Position numbers and translations under genes: made by a program. Source: Tragulus kanchil (taxonomy: Eukaryota; Chordata; Mammalia; Artiodactyla; Tragulidae). Taken from it: a stretch of DNA of 64,000 nucleotides. Location: NCBI GenBank assembly GCA_022376925.1, contig JAIOJX010000032.1:104214794-104278793 (forward strand), read 5' to 3'. Positions 1 to 12,259 of this stretch are shown here, one piece after another. How positions within the stretch are numbered: position 1 is the first letter of the stretch; every line of letters starts with the position of its first letter. A model generated the notes under the pieces. That model was not told the origin of the DNA. It saw only the letters and a list, made by a program, of their open reading frames with translations, and did not search any database.

Positions 1-1000
1 GATGGGTGTTAAGAGTCAACTTTATGTAAAAAGTGTTTGTATTCATCTTTTCTGACATATCAAACTATACATAAAAATACTACAAAATGCTATTTATGCA
101 AGGAAAACTGACTGATTTTCTTTGGCCAAGGAAGATGGTAAGATGCACACTTTTAATTTTTAAAATTGACTCATTGGGAACAAAACCATTCAACTATGCT
201 TAATCCAATATTTTTTCCAATTACATTGGAAAGCGCTAACGAATGTATCACTTTTTTAACTTTGCTTTGTAACACTTGAGTGCTCACCGCTTGATGTGCT
301 ATTTAAAGGATAATTAATGGATAAACTAAAAGGATAATTATTATGGAGTTTAATATAGCAAGCAAACTGCTCATTAATCCTTACGAGCATAGCTTCGTTA
401 TTATCATTTACTTAAAAAGATACCACAGGGAACTGGTATTTACCACCACATTAACTACATATTATATACCCACACTCTATGTTTTTATAATAGCTTTGGT
501 TTATTTAAAAAATAAACTTATTTTAAAATATCAAACAGCAAGTCTTGTTGGCTAATCGATACTCTGGAAAATTAGACTTACAACCTTCTATTTTTTTCTC
601 TCTTCCAAGGGCTTAATATTCATATTAATATTTCTTTAGGAAAAATTAAGCAAACTTACAGTGTACTAATTCACTGAACCATCAAACAGACATTAAAAGT
701 TATAAACAAAAAATAGAGATATAATAGAAAACTATACAAAATGATATTGATCAAGATTAAAATGACATAAATATAAATAATTGTCAGTTTTCTGCAATGC
801 CATTTAAATAATCAATAAAAATATCTATGGAACAGCTGGTACATAAATAACTCTTAACAGATCTACAATAATCGCAACTTGACCAATAGGAAATGCACCA
901 AAATGTTAACAAGATTATGTTCGGATAATAGGTTCAGTGGTGACTTTACTTTTCCTTTCTATATTTTTCCATTTTGTATCATAAGTTTGTATTAAAAACT
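1..1000. other. AT-rich TCEANC2 intron, nothing recognised
   Basis: Very AT-rich sequence without a convincing repeat family or conserved reading. It lies left of TCEANC2 exon 3 and is presumably the next intron of that gene. Confidence 0.5.
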
Positions 1001-1026
1001 CAAATTTTATTTATTATTATTATTTT

Positions 1027-1545
1027 TAAATTTTGGCCTCTTTTATTGGATTTTTCTTTCTTTCTTTATTTTCACCCATCTTTATTCTTTGACCTGTGTG
1101 GGCCTCCCATTGCATGGCCTCTCTCGTTGCAGAGCACCAGCTCTGGGCACATGCACTCCAGAGCGCTGGTTCGTAATTGGACACACTGGTCCAGCTGCTC
1201 CACAGCATGCAGGATCTTCCCGGGGCAGGGATCAAACTGGTGTCCCTGGGGCTTCCCTGGTGGTCCAGTGGGTAAGGACACTGCCTTGCAGTGCAAGGGG
1301 CGCCGGTTGGATCCCTGGCCTGGGAAGATCCCACGTGCTGTGGAGCGGCTGGACCCATGTGTCCGACTACCGAGCCGGAGCTCTACAGCAACAGAGGCCA
1401 CCAAGATGGCAGGCTCACACGGGCCAAAGAACAAAGACGGAAATAAATGAAAGACCAATAGAAGTGGCAAAAGAAAAAAAAATAAAAAGGTGTCCCTTGC
1501 GCTACAAGGCAGACTCTTTACCCACTGGACCACCGCAGAAGCCCT
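1027..1545 (-). mobile_element. CHR-like tRNA SINE, minus, split by a plus-strand SINE
   Basis: This is an older minus-strand copy of the window's abundant SINE: it begins (on plus) with GGCCTCTTTTATTGG and ends CCACTGGACCACC..GAAGCCCT, the complement of the promoter head. It is interrupted at 1248-1488 by a second SINE in the opposite direction. Outer flanks TCAAATTTTATTT and TCAAAATTTTATTT look like its own target-site duplication. Confidence 0.88.
1248..1488 (+). mobile_element. CHR-like tRNA SINE, plus, nested
   Basis: This full-length copy starts GGGGCTTCCCTGGTGGTCC and contains a tRNA-like A box region (GGTCCAGTGGGTAAGG) and B box (GGTTGGATCCC, one change from GGTTCGATCCC), ending in an A-rich tail. 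Target-site duplication GGTGTCCCT at 1239-1247 and 1489-1497 proves insertion into the older SINE. Confidence 0.9.
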
Positions 1546-2059
1546 CAAAATTTTATTTTTAAATAAAGTAAATAATAAAAGTCCATTTGCCTTTTTTTTG
1601 TGGATGCATAACTGAGATAGAAAGGTTAAAATATTTTTTTCACAGAATATAGTGACAGATCTGGTCTAGTATTTAAATTAGACTTCTAAATTACTTCTTT
1701 TTGAATATTATTATTTAAGGATATTTTTATCAGGGGTACCCTGAGAAGAGGAAAAAATATGTGTGCTCAATGTCTGATTTTTCCAGAAAACTTTCGAATG
1801 TAAGATTCAAGTGATGATGATGATTAATATTATTGCTAATGAACAAAAATCCTTCTAGCATGTGTACTTCAATCTACTAACACAACTAACTTTTGGTCAT
1901 GAAGATAATTGGGGTTATGTCAAGTCAACTGATTATATGAGAATCAAGGGTAGAGAGCTGACAAAAAATGTAATAGAGTCTTTTCAAAAGACAGCTATTT
2001 ATTCTGCCATTGATATTCCACAATAGAGTCCATCTTAGAATTTTTGCTTCGGTGGGACA

Positions 2060-2515
2060 GAATTTTATTTATTTACTTTTACTGAAGTATGGTTGATTTA
2101 GTGCTGTGTTAGCTTCTGGTATACAGCAAAGTGATTCAATTATATACATATAATTGAATATACTAATTATATATATATTGAATATATAATTGAATCACTG
2201 TACTGTGCACCAGAAACTATATATACACACACACATATACAGATATATATTCTTTTCCATTACTGCTTATTATAGGATATTGAATAATAGTTCCCTGTGC
2301 TATACTGTAGGACCTTGTTGTTTATTTTGCATATAGTAGTTTCTATCTGCTAATCCCAAACTCCTAATTTATCCCTCCCCTAATTCCTTTCTCCTTTGGT
2401 AATCATAAGTTTGTTTTCTATTTCTGTGGGTCTGTTTCTGTTTTATAAATAAGTTCATTTGTCCATATTTTAGATTCCATATATAAATGGTATCATACAG
2501 TGTTTGTTCTCTGGA
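2060..2515 (-). mobile_element. L1 3' end fragment (artiodactyl type)
   Basis: The stretch from TTTTACTGAAGTATGGTTGATTTAG through GTACAGCAAAG-like, CTATACTGTAGGACCTTG and ATTTTAGATTCCATATATAA reads as the complement of an L1 3' untranslated region. An AT/AC-rich simple repeat expansion lies at about 2138-2250. Confidence 0.6.
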
Positions 2516-2628
2516 GGAGGGCATGGCAACCCACTCCAGTAGTCTTGCCTGGAGAATCCCACGAACAGAGGAGCCTGGTGGGCTACAGTCCATACGGTTG
2601 TGAACTGAAGCAACTTAGCATACACAGA
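2515..2628 (+). mobile_element. Bov-A SINE fragment
   Basis: GGGCATGGCAACCCACTCCA, TTGCCTGGAGAATCCCA and GAGGAGCCTGGTGGGCTAC are the diagnostic ruminant Bov-A (BovB 3'-derived) motifs. It lies inside the L1 remnant. Confidence 0.8.
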
Positions 2629-2654
2629 TGGTATTTGTTAAGAAAGAATTTCAA

Positions 2655-2905
2655 ATGGGAAGGAGCCAACATTCATTGAGTGACTTCTAACCACTAGGCA
2701 CTATACTATTCTTTTGTATATATGGTTCACTTAATCTTTCCAGTTATTTTAGGTAATAGGAATTACAATGTTCACTTTACAGATTAAGAAATCAAGTCTT
2801 TGAAATGTAGAGAGATTTGCCTAAGGTGTCACAACCAGTTCATACTACAGCCAGGGTTTTAATCCCTGTCTTGCTAGTTCCAAAGCCTGCACTCTTTATA
2901 TAATA
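2655..2905 (-). mobile_element. MIR SINE
   Basis: ACTTTACAGATTAAGAAATC, a following GTCACAACCAGTT and CCAGGGTTTTAATCCC tract match the complement of MIR (the fragment that reads CCCATTTTACAGATGAGG in the consensus). Old and diverged. Confidence 0.6.
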
Positions 2906-3054
2906 CCATCTCCCTGAATGTTTACAAATTGAGAATTATCTTTTAAAAAGTCAGAATAAAGCCACGGGCCTTAAGATGATGAAAGTTCATTATGAAAATG
3001 TGAAGGTCATTTAACCAAGAATATCTAGTTATCACATTGTACCCAGAACATTAC

Positions 3055-3248
3055 CTCTAATTCCAAGGCTTCCGAGAGTAATTTCTGGGCGTTCTTCCTA
3101 AATGTCTCAGTTTTGGCATCACTTCGGACTTCTATAGAAGGTCTATCCACATGTTTTTTAATGATAGTTTTCCACTCAGTGTAAACTTCTCTAGCAAGAC
3201 AAGCCACTTCTGGATCTGAGTGTTGACGCATCTTGTTCACAGTGTGAC
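3055..3248 (-). CDS. TCEANC2: TCEANC2 coding exon 3 (single copy)
   Basis: This is an internal exon of transcription elongation factor A N-terminal and central domain containing 2, a nuclear TFIIS-like protein. Read on the minus strand, a pyrimidine-rich acceptor ending in CCAG precedes GTCACACTGTG, and the exon ends TTAGAG before a GTAATG donor. It is 194 nt long: two bases complete a split glycine codon and 64 full codons follow (about residues 82-146). The reading contains NKMRQHSDPEVACLAREVY and ends NAQKLLSEALELE, which matches the known mammalian protein closely and covers the end of the TFIIS N-terminal (LW) domain and the linker. Its phase fits the exon near 22.0 kb exactly. The remaining C-terminal exon or exons, with the central domain, are not in the window and should lie to the left. 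Only one copy is present, unlike the other two coding exons. Confidence 0.93.
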
Positions 3249-4523
3249 CTGGAACAGGGAAGAGAAACCAAAGGAAAGGTTGTTCTGTCTTCCGAGAAGT
3301 ACAGGACTAGAAGGACTGATGTGTGACACTTGGCAAGACATTCACATACCTAAGGTAAGGCTCTTGTGCAAATGGTGACCTGTTTCTCAAAGGCTGAGAT
3401 AACAGACTAATCACTGGGGAAGAACCACTGGGCTAGGTAATGAAGTAAGTCATAAAACAGAAGCTTGATCAATAGATACTTAAAATGGAACAGCTAAGGT
3501 ACCAAATTCTTAATCCAAAACTTGCAATAAAAGAAAATGAATTAAGCATTTATCTTGTCTTTTCAGTATATATTGTATTTCAGGACAACCAAACAGTCCC
3601 AGTTATTGATAGAATGTTCTTTATTCAACTAATAAATGTGATAACACTGACAGTATTTAAAAAAACTTTTGTGGCCCATCATGAAATAATTCACTCAGGT
3701 GACAACAGTGGATGAACTCTATCAATGAAAAATTGATGGGGAAATTTACAACGGAAGGATGAGCTGACATCACCCCAGTGATCAATCTTAGAGTCTCAAA
3801 GAGTGGGATTATCAGAGACCTACCTACAAAGTTGTCTTGTACTGTCTTCCCGAGGAAAAAATGAACCATAAGCCAACTAACTCGTCATTCAAAGCTAACC
3901 TCCAATTTATGGAAAATATGACGTACAGAGGAATAAGTTAAATTATAGCACAAGAGACAAATCCAGAATGTGGTATATTCTCCAGGACAACAGATTTGGT
4001 TTCTTCAACCAGCAGAGGGATTTTCTTTTTAAAGGGAGTAAGGTTATGGATTGCTAAAGATTAAAAGAGTTTTTGAGTTCAAAGTATCAAATGTGATGTT
4101 TGATCCAAATCCTGAAAACCAATTAAAATATATTTTGAGATAAACAAGGAATATGAATAGACACTGGTTATTAAAGTATACCGAGGAACTATGGTTGATT
4201 TTGTTAAGCATGGTAATAGCATTGCTGCTATGTAAGAAAACATATGTTTTAGAGATGCACACAGAAGTATGTAGAGCTGAAATGACAAAAGCCCTGAGAT
4301 TTTGCTTTAAAATATTTCAGTAGCAGCACAAAAACATAGAAAACGGAAAGAGAAAGTGAATAGGACCAAATCTTAACAGCTGGTGAACAGTGAATCGAAT
4401 ATAGGTGAAAGGCGTATGGGAGTTTGTATTATTGTCTTTATTTTTGTGAATGTCTGAGATTTTCACAATAAAAATGGAAAAAGAGGAAAAAGGTTGAAAA
4501 TATCATATACAAAAGTACTTCGA

Positions 4524-4755
4524 GTAACAAGGAAACCTATAGTGTTATGTGTGGAAAAGATAGCTAGTGTCACAGTGCTAAGGGAATAGGAGTGCTTACA
4601 ATGGCTTGGGGCAAAGGTCTGGAGGGGTGGGATGGGGGGATCTGGGTGGGTGGGGACCATGGATATGCATATGACTGATCTGGGAACATACATGTATGTG
4701 AACAACAAAACTCTGTAAAACCTTTAAAATAAAGAATAAAAAAAAAAAAAAAAAA
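4524..4755 (+). mobile_element. short 5'-truncated L1 3' end with poly-A and TSD
   Basis: This is a 230-bp L1 tail containing GGTGGGATGGGGGGATCTGG and AACAAAACTCTGTAAAA, ending in a long A-run. It is flanked by the perfect 13-bp duplication AAAAGTACTTCGA at 4511-4523 and 4756-4768. The same 3' end is present at 7840-8008, so both belong to one L1 lineage. Confidence 0.8.
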
Positions 4756-4929
4756 AAAAGTACTTCGATAAAAATAAATATACCGAAAAGTCAAAAAAAT
4801 CAAGTTAACACTCAGAATTAAAAAGTGGAAGAATATCAAGATAGGTATATTTTTGAAAAATCAATAGCTTTTTTCTATTAGTAATAAACAGAATACAATA
4901 GAGGGCAAATCAAGCTTAACCTAGTGAAA

Positions 4930-5560
4930 ACCATAAACCACCTAGCAACATGTTAACAAGAGGGGGCTGCATGTGCCCACGCTTGCTGTTTGTGTATGTG
5001 CCTATCTCCTTCGCTCTGGAACCACTCCTAAACTCCACCCCCGTCACCACTGCCCTGCCTTAGGGCAGTCACCTCCAGAGGCCTCCAGCAGCCTGCTGGC
5101 CTGTCAGCTGAAGTTTGGAACTCTTAATGCCATCGTCCACATTGCAGCCAGAATGACCTTTATTTAACGTTATTATTTTCTCTTTCAGGGAGATTTCTTC
5201 TAAAACATTAATCTGACCATTACACTCCCCCACTTCTATCTTTCAATTTTATGTCCAAATTCTTCTCTTGTTACACAAGCATCTTCACAATGTGCCACCC
5301 TCCCATCTCCTTCCTAGCTGTGTTTCCAGCTATTAGCCCATCGTCACCTGATATTCTGGCTACCGCAACTCCTAAGACATTTCAATATTTTTCCCACCTC
5401 TTTACTTTTGACCATATTCTCCAATGAATATTTTGTCTGCCTAGAAGAGTCTTCTTTCTTCCTCTGTTTAACTTCTATTCTGTCTTTAAGATATAGTTCA
5501 GGAGTCCTCTCCTCCAGGAAGTCTTTCTTAATAATCTACAGTTTGGGTTGGTAATTCTCT
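4930..5560. mobile_element. L2-like LINE remnant
   Basis: Pyrimidine-rich sequence with CTCCTTCGCTCTGGAACC, CTGACCATTACACTCCCCC and CTCTCCTCCAGGAAGTC resembles diverged L2 3' end sequence. Family assignment is from pattern only. Confidence 0.4.
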
Positions 5561-6851
5561 TTTGTGCTTCTGCCCATCACAATAACTATTATAATTAGTT
5601 GTAATTATCTGATCTGTTCTCTCTCTTGCCCACCAGAGAGAGCTCCTTGAGGGCATGAGCTGTGACACATTCATCTTTGCATTTCCACCAGAAAACACAG
5701 TAGCAGGAAGTGGGAGTCAGGGGAGTGTTTGGTAAATGTTGGGGAATGAGAAACCCAGATGAAGAAATACATATGCTTTTACTAAAATACATAACAGAAC
5801 ATCTGAATGAGAGAGTAAAATATGTCATATTATATGATGGAAAGATGAGTACAGAGATGTCAATATAGAAATTAAGGTGTAGCTTTAATGTAACTATGAT
5901 AAAACATCTCAATAGGCTACTTTTATTAGAATACATCCAAATAACTTTAGACTCATTTTATTTTTTAACTTTTTATTTTATATCTGAGTACAGCTGATTA
6001 ACAATATTGTGATAGTTTCAGAGCTTCAGACTTATTTCAGAAAAACAAATAAGAATATAAAATATTATTCTGAAAAAGAGGAATTCTGAGGCATTATTAG
6101 CCTTATAAGATACCAGAACACATTCTAAAGCAACTAAAATTATATGGACTGGCACCAAAAAACAGATGGCTAGATCTATGGAATAAAAAAAAGGTTCAGG
6201 AACAAACTTTACTGTACACAAAGTTTAATATATAATAAAAGAGGCATCCTGGGAAAACTGGACATCTACATGCAAAAAAATGAAGTTGGGACATTCCCTG
6301 ACACCATACACAAAGATCAACTCAAAATGGATTAAAGACCTAAATGTAAGTACAGAAACCACAGAACTCTTAGAGGAGAATATAGGCAAAACCCTCAAGG
6401 ACATAAGTCAAAGCAAGATCTTCTCTGACCCACCTACTAGAATAACAGAACTAAAAACAAAAATTAACACGTGGCACCTAATGAAACTTAAAAGCTTTTG
6501 TACAGCAAAAGAAACTACAAAAAAGCTGAATAGACAACCCACAGAATGGGAGAAAATCATAGCAAATAAAACAATGGACCAAGAATTAACCTCCAAAATC
6601 TACAAGCAACTCAGACAACTCAACATCGGAAACATGAACAACCCAATCCAAAAATGGGAAAAGGACCTAAACAGACACCTCTCCAAAGAGGACATACAGA
6701 TGGCCAAAAAACACATGAAACGATGCTCAACCTCACTTATTATTAGAGAAATGCAAATCAAAACTACAATGAGATATCGCCTCACACCTGTCAGAATGGC
6801 CATCATCAACGAATCGACAGACAATAAATGCTGGAGAGGGTGCGGAGAAAA

Positions 6852-7037
6852 GGGAACCCTCTTGCATTGCTGCTGGGAATGTAAATTGATACAGCCACTA
6901 TGGAAGACAGTATGAAGATTCCTTAATAAAGTAAAAATAGAAAAGGGAACACTCTTGCATTGCTGGTGGGAATGTAAATTGATACAGCCTCTATGGAAGA
7001 CAGTATGGAGAGGCCTTAAAAAACTAAAAATAGAAGC
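6852..7037 (+). repeat. 93-bp internal duplication in the L1 ORF2 fragment
   Basis: GGGAACCCTCTTGCATTGCTG at 6852 recurs as GGGAACACTCTTGCATTGCTG at 6945. Each copy reads [13 protein letters not shown], and the spacing breaks the frame. The copies differ at several sites, so this is an older event than the ~1.1-kb duplications. Confidence 0.8.
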
Positions 7038-7204
7038 ACCATATGACCCAGTAATCCCATTCTTAGGCTTATACCCTGATGAAATCAAATCTGAAAGAAG
7101 TACCTATATCCCAATGTTCATTGCAGCTCTCTATACAATGGCTAGAACATGGAAGCAACCTAGATGTCCATTGACAAATGAATGGATACAAAAGCTCTGG
7201 TACA

Positions 7205-7533
7205 GGGGCTTCCCTGGTGGTCCAGTGGGTAAGGACACTGCCTTGCAGTGCAAGGGGCGCCGGTTCGATCCTTGGCCTAGGAAGATCCCACGTGCCGCGG
7301 AGCGGCTGGACTGATGTGTCCAATTACCAAGCCGGAGCTCTGGAGTGCATGCACTCAGAGCCGGTGCTCTGCCACAACAGATGCCACCACAATGGGAGGC
7401 CCACATGGGCCAAAGAACAGAGATGGATGAAACTAGACAAACGAAAGACCAGTGGAAGTGGCCCGCCCACCCCCCTCCCTCCCCACCCCTGCCAAAATAA
7501 ATAAATAAATAAATGTTTGGTTTTTTTTAAAAA
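7205..7533 (+). mobile_element. CHR-like tRNA SINE
   Basis: The head GGGGCTTCCCTGGTGGTCC, B box GGTTCGATCC and a pyrimidine-rich tail region (CCCACCCCCCTCCCTCCCC) with an AAATAAAT run are present. A perfect 14-bp target duplication AAAGCTCTGGTACA at 7191-7204 and 7534-7547 shows it inserted in the L1. Confidence 0.92.
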
Positions 7534-8644
7534 AAAGCTCTGGTACATATATACAATGGAATACTACACAGCTGTGAAAAGAAATGCAGAATAATCAGCC
7601 CTAATGAGGTGGCTGGATCTAGAACGTATCATAAAAAGTGAAGACAGAAAGAGAAGGAAAGTACAATATACTAACACATATATATGGAATCCAGTAGGAC
7701 GGTGATGATGGCACATGCAGTGAAGCAATGGAAAGACAGACATGGACGGTGGACATATGGATATTGTGGGGAAGGAACAGAGGGTGGGAGGCGTAAAGGA
7801 AGTAGCATGAAGACCTGTACTATCATATGTGAAGAAAATAGCTATTGTCATTGCGCTGTGAGAAGGAGGGATCCTGCAGGGGTGCTGTGCGACGGCCTGG
7901 AGGCGTGGGATGGGGGGATATACATATGACTAATCTGGGAACATGCATATCTGTAAACAACAAAACTCTGTAAAAATAAAAAGTAAAATAAAAATTTATT
8001 TTAAAAAAAAAAGAGGCGTCAATTAACAGACGGAAATGAAGAATTCCAATTTGGGGAAATGGTCAAAACATTTAGAAAATTTCTGAAATCATGCCAAGTG
8101 CATAGCTCAACACTTGGCTTGATTTATTTACTCCCCACACATCAACTGAAGGCTTATTCTGTACTAGGAACTATGCTAGGCACCAGTCATGTGGCTGAGT
8201 GAGAAACTGTTTCTGATTTAAAGGTTCTGTGAGTAACATTCTGGAGGTGAGAACAAAATGTAACTTTTGAAGGGAAGACCAGAGTTTTTAATTTCTTTCT
8301 CTACCCAATTATCTGTCAAGAATTTTTACCTTGTCTTTCTACTGCCCAAGGAAAGAAGTGCATCAACTCTGACCATATCAAGGAAGTGGGAGAATGCTGA
8401 GGCCTCATTAGAAACAGCTCAAGGTGCCCTGGCTGGCAATGCTTAGTGAGGTGCTTCTGAAACCCAGGTCACTTAAAAGCTAAAGTCGCTACTCAACACT
8501 CCCCTTTTCTGGGTAGAGTTTTCCATATCCTTGAGGTTATTCATTCAGAAAACAATCTTTTGTGCTGTTAGTCACTGCAGTGGATGATAAAAATACCAAA
8601 TGAGACACTGCAACACCTCAAAGACCTAAATTTAGGGCATTTTA

Positions 8645-8963
8645 TGGTTTTATTTATTTATTTATTTTTGGCTCTGCTGGGTCTTTGTCGCATGTGGGCT
8701 TTCCCCTAGTTGCCGCAAGCGGGGATTACTCTCTAGCTACAGTATGCAGGCTTCTCATTGAGCATGGGCTCTAGGGTGTGCAATGGCTGCAGCAAGTGGG
8801 CTCAGTAGTAGAGGTTCCCAGGCTCTAGAACACACCCTCTATAGTTGTGGTGCACAGGCTTAACTATTCCCATGGTATGCAGGATCTTCCCGGATCAGGG
8901 ATCAATCCCATATCCCCTGCATTGGCAGGTGGATTCTTTACCATTGAGCCTGCAGGGAAGCCC
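8645..8963 (-). mobile_element. older CHR SINE
   Basis: The complement reads a CHR tRNA SINE: GGCTTCCCTGCAGGCTCAAT head, GGGATCAATCC B-box region, repeated tail with GCAGCAAGTGG and AGCCAAAAATAAATAAAT. It is distinct from the abundant SINE of this window. Flanks AGGGCATTTTA and AGGGCACTTTA are the likely target duplication. Confidence 0.75.
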
Positions 8964-9331
8964 TAGGGCACTTTAATACTTTTACTGAGCACCTACTTAA
9001 TGCCTGGTCCTGTGGGTAGAGATGAGTGAGACACAGACTGTGGAATTTAACCTACACACCCCCTGCCAAAGTATGCAAACAACATTTATGTGATACTCAA
9101 AAAAATACTCATTACTGTGTACAACAGCAAAAGCCTAAAAACAACCTACAAGCTCACGATTATGAGTCCAATTTGTTAAATGAATTATAGTCCATTCACA
9201 CAATGAATACTTGGCAGCCATTAAAGACTGCACTAGCTCTTCGTGCAGTAACATAGAAAGATGGTTACTTTATTCAGGTTCTTAGAAGAGTATGCACAGT
9301 ATAACTCATTTTTTAAAAAATTACATTTGTA

Positions 9332-9612
9332 GGGCTTCTCTGGTAGTCCAGTGGGTAAAGAGTCCACTTTGCAGTGCAAGGGGCACTGGTTCAATCCCTG
9401 GCCCAGGAAGATCCCGCATGCTGCAGAATGGCTGGACTGATGCATCTATTTACGAGCCAGTGTTCTGGAGCGCATGCGCCCAGAGCCAATGCTCTACAAC
9501 GAGAGAGGCCACTGCGATGGGAGGCCCACACAGGCCAAAGAATAAAGATAGATGAAAATAAATAATTTAAAAAACCAATAAAAGAGGCCAAAATTTAAAA
9601 TTAAAATAAAAA
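9332..9612 (+). mobile_element. CHR-like tRNA SINE
   Basis: GGGCTTCTCTGGTAGTCCAG head, GGTTCAATCCC B box, GAGAGGCCACTGCGATGGGAG middle and A-rich end match the other copies with more substitutions. Followed by a TG/TA simple repeat at about 9622-9665. Confidence 0.88.
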
Positions 9613-10070
9613 AAAAATTCCATGTGTGTGTATATATATACACACCCACATATACACACGCATATATTTGTTTACATGAGAGAAAAAGAGTCTAAAAGAA
9701 TTTATAATGAAATTATTAACAAAGGTAGCAGCACTGTGTGTCTCCATGCAGTTTGGCTCACAACCTCATGAGCTGGCTCAACCTATAGGTGATCCTAACA
9801 GCATGGGATATGCTATACTACAGGAGCATTCGAGTTTCTTTGGAATAAAGACCTTTCCCTTTATGTGTTCCCCACCTTATCCTTTTCTCTCCCCAAGAAT
9901 GGCACTATTGACCCAGCTTTCTCCATGAGAAATGAAGACGTGGAAGTCCCTCAACAGACAGTCCTTCTACTTGTCCACTGGACCTTTTTCACTGTGATGG
10001 TGCTTTATTGCTCTGTGGCATCTGGCCCTGCTGCTTTCTTCCTTCTGAAATATTCTCTACCACTGCTTTT

Positions 10071-10399
10071 TTTTTTAAAAAACATTTTATTTTATTTATC
10101 TTTTTGGGGGGGTGGGGTGGGGAGGGAGGGGGACGGGTGGGCCACTTCTATTGGTCTTTCATTTATCCATTTTCATCCGTCTTTGTTCTTTGGCTCTTGT
10201 GGGCCTCCCATCGTGGTGGCCTCTGTTGTCGCAGAGAGCCGGCTCTGGGCGCATGTGCTCCAGAGCTCTGGCTCGGTAATTGGACACATCAGTCCAGCCA
10301 CTCCATGGCACGTGGGATCCTCCCAGGCCAGGGATCGAACCGGCGCCCCTTGCACTGCAAGGCGGTGTCCTTACCCACTGGACCACCAGGGGAAGCCCT
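10071..10399 (-). mobile_element. CHR-like tRNA SINE
   Basis: Complement of the same SINE, with the long poly-purine/poly-pyrimidine block (GGGGTGGGGAGGGAGGGGG on plus) next to the A-tail. Flanks CTACCACTGCTTTTT and CTACTACTGCTTTTT form the target duplication. Confidence 0.9.
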
Positions 10400-10789
10400 A
10401 CTACTGCTTTTTGAGATACCACCTGTTAATGGCTCTCCTCTTGCTTCTCCATCTCTTCCACTGGCTGTGTGTGCCCTGCTAAACCTTTAATTACCTGTGC
10501 AGCCCAGCTGGGGCACTGTTCTTGGCCTCTTCTCTTCTTTCTTGGCCTGTTTTCCCTGAGTAACCTTACCTACTCCTGTGGTCCAACCACCATCTGCAAG
10601 CAGATGACTCCCAAACGCTCTCACTGAGCACAAGACGCAGGTATCCCCTGCTGGACAGCTCCATCCGCTTATTTTGCAAGCCATCTTTGGCTCAACATTT
10701 CTAAAATGGAAAGTGGAACTCACCACTATCCCCCTCTGCCCTCCTTCTGTATTTCACGGCACTACCACTCACCCATCATTTTAACTCCT

Positions 10790-11300
10790 TAACATTTTTT
10801 TATCTTTTCCTTTTCCTCACTTCCCACTTGAGCCTCACTGCTGCCCTGATTCAGGTCCTCATCACCTCTCAATGGGTCTACTGCAATGACTTACTAGCCA
10901 ATCTTGTCCCCAGACTGGCTTTCTCCAATTCATCCTCCACATTAAAGTCAATTAACCTTTTAAAAACACAATTCGATCACATCATTCCCTTATAGGAAGC
11001 CCTTCAATGGCTTTCTCCTGTCTTCAAATTAATTTCTCAGTATAGATTCAACCCCTCAATGACCTGGAACCTCTTTGGCCATATCTCTTACCATGTCTCT
11101 CTCATTCCTCCCTTTCCTCAGTCCCAGCGTTCTTACTCCTTGGCCTCCAGGTACTAAGTTCTTGTCATACAGAATAGTTTGCATATCCTTGTTTGGGGTC
11201 GGGCTGACTGGCCCTCTTACATTTCAGTACCTTAGCTCACAGTTTCCTCTGCCTAGAAAGGTTAAATGCCCATTTTTCCGTCTAAACTTGATGTAAGTAT
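10790..11300. mobile_element. L2-like LINE remnant
   Basis: Motifs such as CATCATTCCCTTATAGGAAG, CCCTTCAATGGCTTTCTCC and TCAATGACCTGGAACCTC are typical of diverged mammalian L2. No intact coding. Confidence 0.55.
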
Positions 11301-11639
11301 CTTGGGGACAGAATCCCCACACCTTACTCTTTACTCTAAGATGCACTGTCAGGTTCCAGCACACTGCCTGCTACCACAAACCATTCAAGAAATGTTTGCT
11401 GAACTGAATCAGTTATATTAAAAAATACAGTTTACATTTGGCTTTCAAATTGGCTTTGTAGTAACATTTGAATATGGATGCAGTTGATTGGGAAAATCAC
11501 ACAACTGCAAACAAAATAATGGAACTATACTGTAAAGAACTGAATGAAAAGGTTCTATTACCCATTGCTAAGAATTCTTCCTGCTCACTACTCCAGATTC
11601 TATAGGAATTATCTCATTTTTTTAGAATAACTAAACATT

Positions 11640-11795
11640 GAATTAAATACTATTATTATATCTCTTTTCACAAGTAAGAAACTGAAGCTCAGCAAAGCAA
11701 CTTGCCCTGGTCTCACAGCTAGAAAGTGTGTAAGCCAGGATCTGAGCACAGCTGCCTGACCTCAGAGCCTACACACTTAACCCCTCAACACCCTG
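11640..11795 (-). mobile_element. MIR SINE
   Basis: CACAAGTAAGAAACTGAAGC, CTTGCCCTGGTCTCACAGCT and GAGCCTACACACTTAACC match the complement of MIR. Confidence 0.65.
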
Positions 11796-12259
11796 TGTCC
11801 TCCTCTGTCATTAGGGACTGGCACACAGGGAGTGTTCAATAAAGCTCTGTTGAGACAGTGTTGTTCATCTTCTTGATATTCCCAGATCAGAAGAGCACAG
11901 GTCCTAAGAGGTGGCCAAATGTCAGAAGACTTGGACTCTCAGGTCAGGGCAAGGGATCACCGCTCCTGGCCTGCAGGGGGCCATATACCCCACAGATACG
12001 CCCACAGGAGCCCCACCCACCCACACTGGTCAGGAGGCTCTCCCAACACCAGGGAAACATCCCGAGCAGGGCAGGGTTATAAGGAGAATGGGGGATGCAA
12101 GATTTGCCAGCCAGAGGGTGGCAGAGGGAAGAGTGATGGTAGGGAAGGAGTCTAGGGTAGGAAAAGAGAAGAGAGGAGGCTAGGGAACCGCTTTCTATAA
12201 AAAACAAGACAAAATGATGGACTTCAGATCAAAACAGAAATTTTCTGATAACAATGACA

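Larger units (their letters stand above)
6249..8008 (+). mobile_element. 5'-truncated L1 with ORF2 C-terminus, interrupted by a SINE
   Basis: A truncated LINE-1: a reading from 6280 gives the C-terminal part of ORF2p ([18 protein letters not shown], [32 protein letters not shown]), then a stop, a second copy of the [13 protein letters not shown] segment and a 3' UTR with poly-A. Target-site duplication AAAAGAGGC(A/G)TC lies at 6237-6248 and 8009-8020. A CHR-like SINE sits at 7205-7533. Not functional: no endonuclease or reverse-transcriptase domain remains. Confidence 0.88.

Noticed and set aside
974..1562. Overlapping open frames of 110-158 codons on both strands
   Set aside because: They lie entirely in the nested SINE pair; the same peptide motifs recur at every SINE copy in the window.
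9865..10490. Open frames of 205 and 160 codons
   Set aside because: Mostly the complement of a CHR-like SINE; no conserved protein and no splice context.
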